Source of the DNA: JAISJU01 sp031555675 | Lineage (GTDB): Bacteria; Bacteroidota; Bacteroidia; Bacteroidales; Paludibacteraceae | Direction of reading: 5' to 3' | Assembly: GCA_031555675.1 (NCBI GenBank) | Contig: JAVBUB010000169.1 | Coordinates: 1 to 8,713 of the forward strand | DNA: 8,713 bases | Shown: piece after piece, positions 5,918 to 8,713 of the stretch | How positions within the stretch are numbered: the stretch's first letter is position 1 | Layout of the letters: each line of letters starts with the position of its first letter | Made by a program: the position numbers and the translations under genes | The notes under the pieces: model-generated | Told to the model about the DNA's origin: nothing | Databases searched by the model: none | What the model saw: only the letters and a program-made list of their open reading frames with translations

Positions 5918-5952
5918 AAAGGATTTCACAGCTATTGTGAAATCCTTTTTTT
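5918..5952 (+). terminator. Rho-independent terminator of the tRNA gene
   Basis: A perfect 13-bp stem, AAAGGATTTCACA (5918-5930) and TGTGAAATCCTTT (5936-5948), encloses loop GCTAT and ends in seven T (5946-5952). It begins 12 bases after the tRNA discriminator base. Confidence 0.93.
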
Positions 5953-5965
5953 ATTGTTAATTTTG
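5935..5965 (+). promoter_or_regulatory. Promoter of the sigma-54 response regulator gene
   Basis: TAATTTTG at 5958-5965 matches TAnnTTTG, and TTG at 5935-5937 is a -33 candidate with a 20-base gap. The -33 element lies inside the tRNA terminator hairpin. The -7 box is 38 bases upstream of the ATG at 6004. Confidence 0.55.
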
Positions 5966-6003
5966 CTTTTAAAAATTTTTATTAACCTCACTTAATTAAT
6001 ATT

Positions 6004-7371
6004 ATGAAAACGGGATCTATTCTTATTGTAGATGATAACATAAATGTATTAAGCGCTTTGCGTATTCTACTCGACAATTATTTCGAGCAAGTTTACACAT
6101 TATCTTCTCCCAATACTCTAATCAGCACACTCAGGGAAAAAAATCCGGATGTGGTATTACTGGACATGAATTTTTCGGCTGGCATCAATACTGGAAATGA
6201 AGGTTTATTCTGGCTAACCGAAATAAAAAAATGGGACAAAGAAATTCCGGTGGTACTTTTTACCGCCTATGCTGATATCGAATTAGCTATAAAAGGGTTG
6301 AAAGATGGTGCTATCGACTTTATTGTAAAACCATGGGATAACGCAAAACTGGTAGCCACATTGCAATCGGCATTATCCATCCGGTTGTCTAAAAATGAGA
6401 TAAAGAAGTTACGTGAAAAACAAAATGTGTTGAATCACGAATTAAATAAAGAAGAAATTTGCTGGGGTAAATCACAAATTATGGAAGATTTACTCAACAT
6501 TGTGAAAAAAGTATCCAAAACAGATGCCAATATATTGATTACCGGAGAAAATGGAACCGGTAAAGAGCTGATTGCCAAAACTATCCACCGGTTCTCCAAC
6601 CGTTCCAACGAAACTTTGGTTAGCGTAGATATGGGTGCAGTAACGGAAACATTGTTTGAGAGTGAATTATTCGGGCATGTGAAAGGCGCTTTCACTGATG
6701 CCAGAACAGACCGTGCGGGTAAATTTGAAGCGGCAGATAGAGGAACTTTATTTCTTGACGAAATAGGAAACCTAAGCTACGCATCGCAAGCCAAAATACT
6801 TACGGCTCTACAAGCCCATCAAATTACACGTATTGGAAGCAACAATCTCATCAACATAGATATCAGGCTTATATCGGCCACCAACAAAAACTTACAGGAA
6901 AGTGTAGCCAATGGAGAATTCAGGGAAGATTTGCTATACAGAATCAACACGATACAGATAGAAGTTCCGCCATTGCGCAAGCGAAAAGAAGATATCGCTC
7001 TGCTGGCACAATTCTTTTTGGATAAATTCATCAAAAAGTACAATAAGCCTCAAATGACATTGAGTAACGAAGCGCTCAATAAACTTGAAATGTACCATTG
7101 GCCGGGCAATGTCAGGGAATTGCAACATGCCATCGAAAGGGCTATTGTTTTAAGCGACGGAACAGAATTAATGTCTTCCGATTTTTATCTGGGAACAAGT
7201 CCTGGCAATAATTTGCCCGACAATACAACACTCGAAGAGATGGAAAAAGCAATGATTGAAAAAACATTGAAAAAACATCGCAATAACGTTTCACTTACGG
7301 CCATAGAATTGGGTATTACAAGACCTACCTTGTATAATAAGATAAAAAAGTTCAATCTCAATCAGGATTAA
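6004..7371 (+). CDS. NtrC-family sigma-54-dependent response regulator
   Basis: The 455-residue product has the standard order. The receiver domain (1-~125) has acidic pair D10/D11, phosphoacceptor D54, T87 and K109. The AAA+ sigma-54 activator domain (~155-385) has Walker A GENGTGKE (181-188), the sigma-54 contact loop GAFTDA (228-233), Walker B TLFLDE (248-253), and arginines R308 and R313 in FREDLLYR. The C-terminal Fis-type helix-turn-helix is at ~424-450. When phosphorylated it should remodel sigma-54 RNA polymerase at distant promoters (established for the family). The loop reads D at the fifth position instead of G, a variant I recall as usual in Bacteroidetes. The sensor kinase downstream (from 7684) is its probable partner. 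No sigma-54 promoter for a target was found in the window, so the regulon is unknown. Confidence 0.95.
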   Translation: MKTGSILIVDDNINVLSALRILLDNYFEQVYTLSSPNTLISTLREKNPDVVLLDMNFSAGINTGNEGLFWLTEIKKWDKEIPVVLFTAYADIELAIKGLKDGAIDFIVKPWDNAKLVATLQSALSIRLSKNEIKKLREKQNVLNHELNKEEICWGKSQIMEDLLNIVKKVSKTDANILITGENGTGKELIAKTIHRFSNRSNETLVSVDMGAVTETLFESELFGHVKGAFTDARTDRAGKFEAADRGTLFLDEIGNLSYASQAKILTALQAHQITRIGSNNLINIDIRLISATNKNLQESVANGEFREDLLYRINTIQIEVPPLRKRKEDIALLAQFFLDKFIKKYNKPQMTLSNEALNKLEMYHWPGNVRELQHAIERAIVLSDGTELMSSDFYLGTSPGNNLPDNTTLEEMEKAMIEKTLKKHRNNVSLTAIELGITRPTLYNKIKKFNLNQD

Positions 7372-7393
7372 TTATTTCTATTTTCCCACAAAG

Positions 7394-7435
7394 CCACTAA
7401 GCTCACAATAAACTTTGTGTTCTTAGTGGTTTTTT
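7394..7435 (+). terminator. Terminator after the response regulator gene
   Basis: CCACTAAG (7394-7401) pairs with CTTAGTGG (7422-7429), and CACAA (7404-7408) with TTGTG (7415-7419) after a small internal loop. Six T follow (7430-7435). It lies 22 bases after the stop codon. Confidence 0.8.
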
Positions 7436-7451
7436 AGAAAATAAACGCAGA

Positions 7452-7488
7452 CTATTCGTCGCCCGACTTGAAGTTGAACGACGAATAG
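7452..7488. repeat. Inverted repeat (10-bp arms)
   Basis: CTATTCGTCG (7452-7461) and CGACGAATAG (7479-7488) are perfect inverted copies around a 17-base loop. No T-tract follows, so it is not a standard terminator. It could be an operator, an RNA hairpin in a readthrough transcript, or a short dispersed palindrome. Confidence 0.7.
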
Positions 7489-7536
7489 GTTGTTTTAATT
7501 AATCTTAAGGTATAATGCTCCATATTCTTTTTTCTT

Positions 7537-7562
7537 TTACTTTTGTCTTAACACAAAAGTAA
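7537..7562. repeat. Palindrome with a Bacteroidetes -7 box on each strand; candidate dispersed repeat and promoter
   Basis: TTACTTTTGT (7537-7546) and ACAAAAGTAA (7553-7562) are perfect inverted repeats around CTTAAC. Each strand contains TACTTTTG, a match to TAnnTTTG (plus strand 7538-7545). The sequence, with the AAAAAGTCAAGGCTG that follows, resembles an intergenic repeat I recall from many Bacteroidetes genomes, but this was not checked. On the plus strand it lies 122 bases or more upstream of the kinase ATG and could serve as its promoter. Confidence 0.55.
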
Positions 7563-7683
7563 CAAAAAGTCAAGGCTGTGAACGCTTTGCACTGAAAAGC
7601 TAGTATCAACAGCTAAAATTTACAAACTCGTTTTTCCTCAAATTTTTACGATAATCCATTATTTACTTAACGAAAATGCTTTT

Positions 7684-8713
7684 ATGTTCAAATCAATCGA
7701 ATACAAACTTATCATTTATATATTATTACTGATTATTTCGGTAATAGCGGCATCATTTTTCTTTTTTGGAAAATATATCGTATATGGATGTATTTGTGTA
7801 TTGGTTGCTTTATTTTTCCTTTATAAATTATACAAGCATTACAATAAGTTTAACCAGAATATTTTATTTCTGCTCAATGCATTGGAAAACGGAGATTATT
7901 CTTTCCATTTTTCCGAGACAAAACTTTCGAGACGGGAAAAAGAAATGAATATGATGTTGAACCGGATTAAAGATATTTTGAGCAAAACGAGAAATGAAAT
8001 CATTGAAAATGAAAAATTTTTGAGTGTTATTGTTGAAAGTGTATCTACCGGAATTATTATACTGGATGAAAAAAACAATATCGTTTTGGCCAATAAGGCT
8101 ACAAGTGACTTAATGGGATTGCATGTATTTACTCATCTGAATCAGCTGGCTGTAATTGACGAATCGTATCCTGATTTATTCCGGAAATTAGATATTAATG
8201 ATCGTAAACAGATAAAAACAGCGAATGACCGCGAAGAAATACAGATTAGCCTGCAAGCCTCAAAAATCAAGTTAAAAAAAGGAATAATCAGGATTATAAC
8301 ATTACATAACATAGGCAATGAGCTGGAAGCAAAGGAAATTGAATCGTGGATACGTCTGATACGGGTTATGACACACGAAATTATGAATTCCATTGCCCCG
8401 ATTACTTCATTGAGCGAAATTCTTTTATTTTCCCAAAAAGATAAGAATCCGGAAAACATATCTATGATAGAGGCATTGGAAACAATTAACTCTACTGCCA
8501 GAGGGTTAATTTCTTTTGTGGAGTCGTACCGGAAATTTACGGGTATTCCTAAACCGCAAATGTACATATTTGAGTTGCGTCCGCTGTTGGATCAGGTTGT
8601 ATGCCTGGCATCCAATACGATAAAAGAAAAGGATATTGACGTTAATATTACTGGCAACGATATATTGCTACATGCCGACAAGGAGCAGATTACACAGGGG
8701 TTGGTTAACTTGT
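7684..8713 (+). CDS. Membrane sensor histidine kinase with PAS-like domain (3' end outside window)
   Basis: From the ATG at 7684 the frame is open to the window end (343 complete codons), so the gene is truncated by the window, not broken. Residues ~8-48 hold two membrane-spanning helices with almost no loop. A short linker and HAMP-like stretch with ENGDYSFHF follow. A PAS-like sensor lies at ~105-165 (FLSVIVESVSTGIIILDEKNNIV). The dimerisation and phosphorylation domain has the H-box THEIMNSIAPITSLSE with His231 (bases 8374-8376). The start of the HATPase domain (HADKEQITQGLVNL) is cut at the N box. It should autophosphorylate and pass phosphate to the NtrC-type regulator encoded 312 bases upstream, an arrangement resembling NtrY/NtrX-type pairs (inference). 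The tiny extracytoplasmic loop suggests a membrane-internal or cytoplasmic signal through the PAS domain. Confidence 0.92.
   Translation, partial: MFKSIEYKLIIYILLLIISVIAASFFFFGKYIVYGCICVLVALFFLYKLYKHYNKFNQNILFLLNALENGDYSFHFSETKLSRREKEMNMMLNRIKDILSKTRNEIIENEKFLSVIVESVSTGIIILDEKNNIVLANKATSDLMGLHVFTHLNQLAVIDESYPDLFRKLDINDRKQIKTANDREEIQISLQASKIKLKKGIIRIITLHNIGNELEAKEIESWIRLIRVMTHEIMNSIAPITSLSEILLFSQKDKNPENISMIEALETINSTARGLISFVESYRKFTGIPKPQMYIFELRPLLDQVVCLASNTIKEKDIDVNITGNDILLHADKEQITQGLVNL

Noticed and set aside
6435..7128. Minus-strand frames opposite the sigma-54 activator
   Set aside because: Antisense to Walker and GAFTDA regions of a clear gene; no independent support.
7511..7516. TATAAT as an E. 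coli-like -10 box
   Set aside because: No -35 element at proper spacing, and Bacteroidetes sigma factors use a different -7 consensus.
7766..8567. Frames 7766-7948 (+), 7896-8093 (-) and 8142-8567 (-)
   Set aside because: All lie within the intact sensor kinase frame from 7684, which has a full set of kinase motifs.
1..8713. CRISPR array, insertion sequence, toxin-antitoxin pair or phage genes
   Set aside because: No regularly spaced repeats with unique spacers, no transposase or integrase motifs, and no paired toxin gene next to the XRE regulator were seen.

Overview
The window looks like a chromosomal segment from a member of the Bacteroidetes, most likely order Bacteroidales. It is AT-rich. 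Several genes are preceded by the Bacteroidetes-type -7 promoter element TAnnTTTG rather than by E. coli-like boxes. The proteins are characteristic of the group: a type IX secretion-like C-terminal sorting domain, a DUF3316-like envelope protein, a LuxR-type regulator with the Bacteroidetes YRP/LFD signature, and a sigma-54 activator with GAFTDA in place of GAFTGA. The species cannot be named from the sequence alone.

Layout. 3-416 is the 3' end of a coiled-coil surface protein gene. 417-890 holds no intact gene, but it contains an orphan reading frame (537-830) built from exact seven-residue repeats that starts straight after a stop codon, so it is probably a gene remnant. 856-1117 is the regulated leader of thiC: a Bacteroidetes promoter, a TPP riboswitch, a segment able to pair with the 5' edge of the aptamer, and a large inverted repeat. 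thiC (1118-2815, thiamine pyrimidine synthesis) stands alone. Downstream, a LuxR-type regulator on the minus strand (to 2871) and a small XRE-type regulator on the plus strand (from about 3255) overlap at their 5' ends. The LuxR gene appears to have lost its N-terminal half at that junction.

3824-5707 is a likely two-gene envelope operon: a DUF3316-like secreted or outer-membrane protein and a lipoprotein S41 (tail-specific/tricorn-like) peptidase. It is closed by a strong terminator. A CAU-anticodon tRNA follows, with its own promoter and terminator. The last part is a two-component system: an NtrC-type sigma-54 response regulator (6004-7371), then, after a 312-base gap with a terminator and two palindromes, a membrane sensor histidine kinase (7684 to the window end, truncated).

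The genes do not form one pathway. The best candidates for something new are the thiC leader architecture, the heptad-repeat remnant, the LuxR/XRE junction, the DUF3316-S41 pair, and the palindrome upstream of the kinase that carries a Bacteroidetes -7 box on both strands. I did not find a clear, wholly new multi-gene system.
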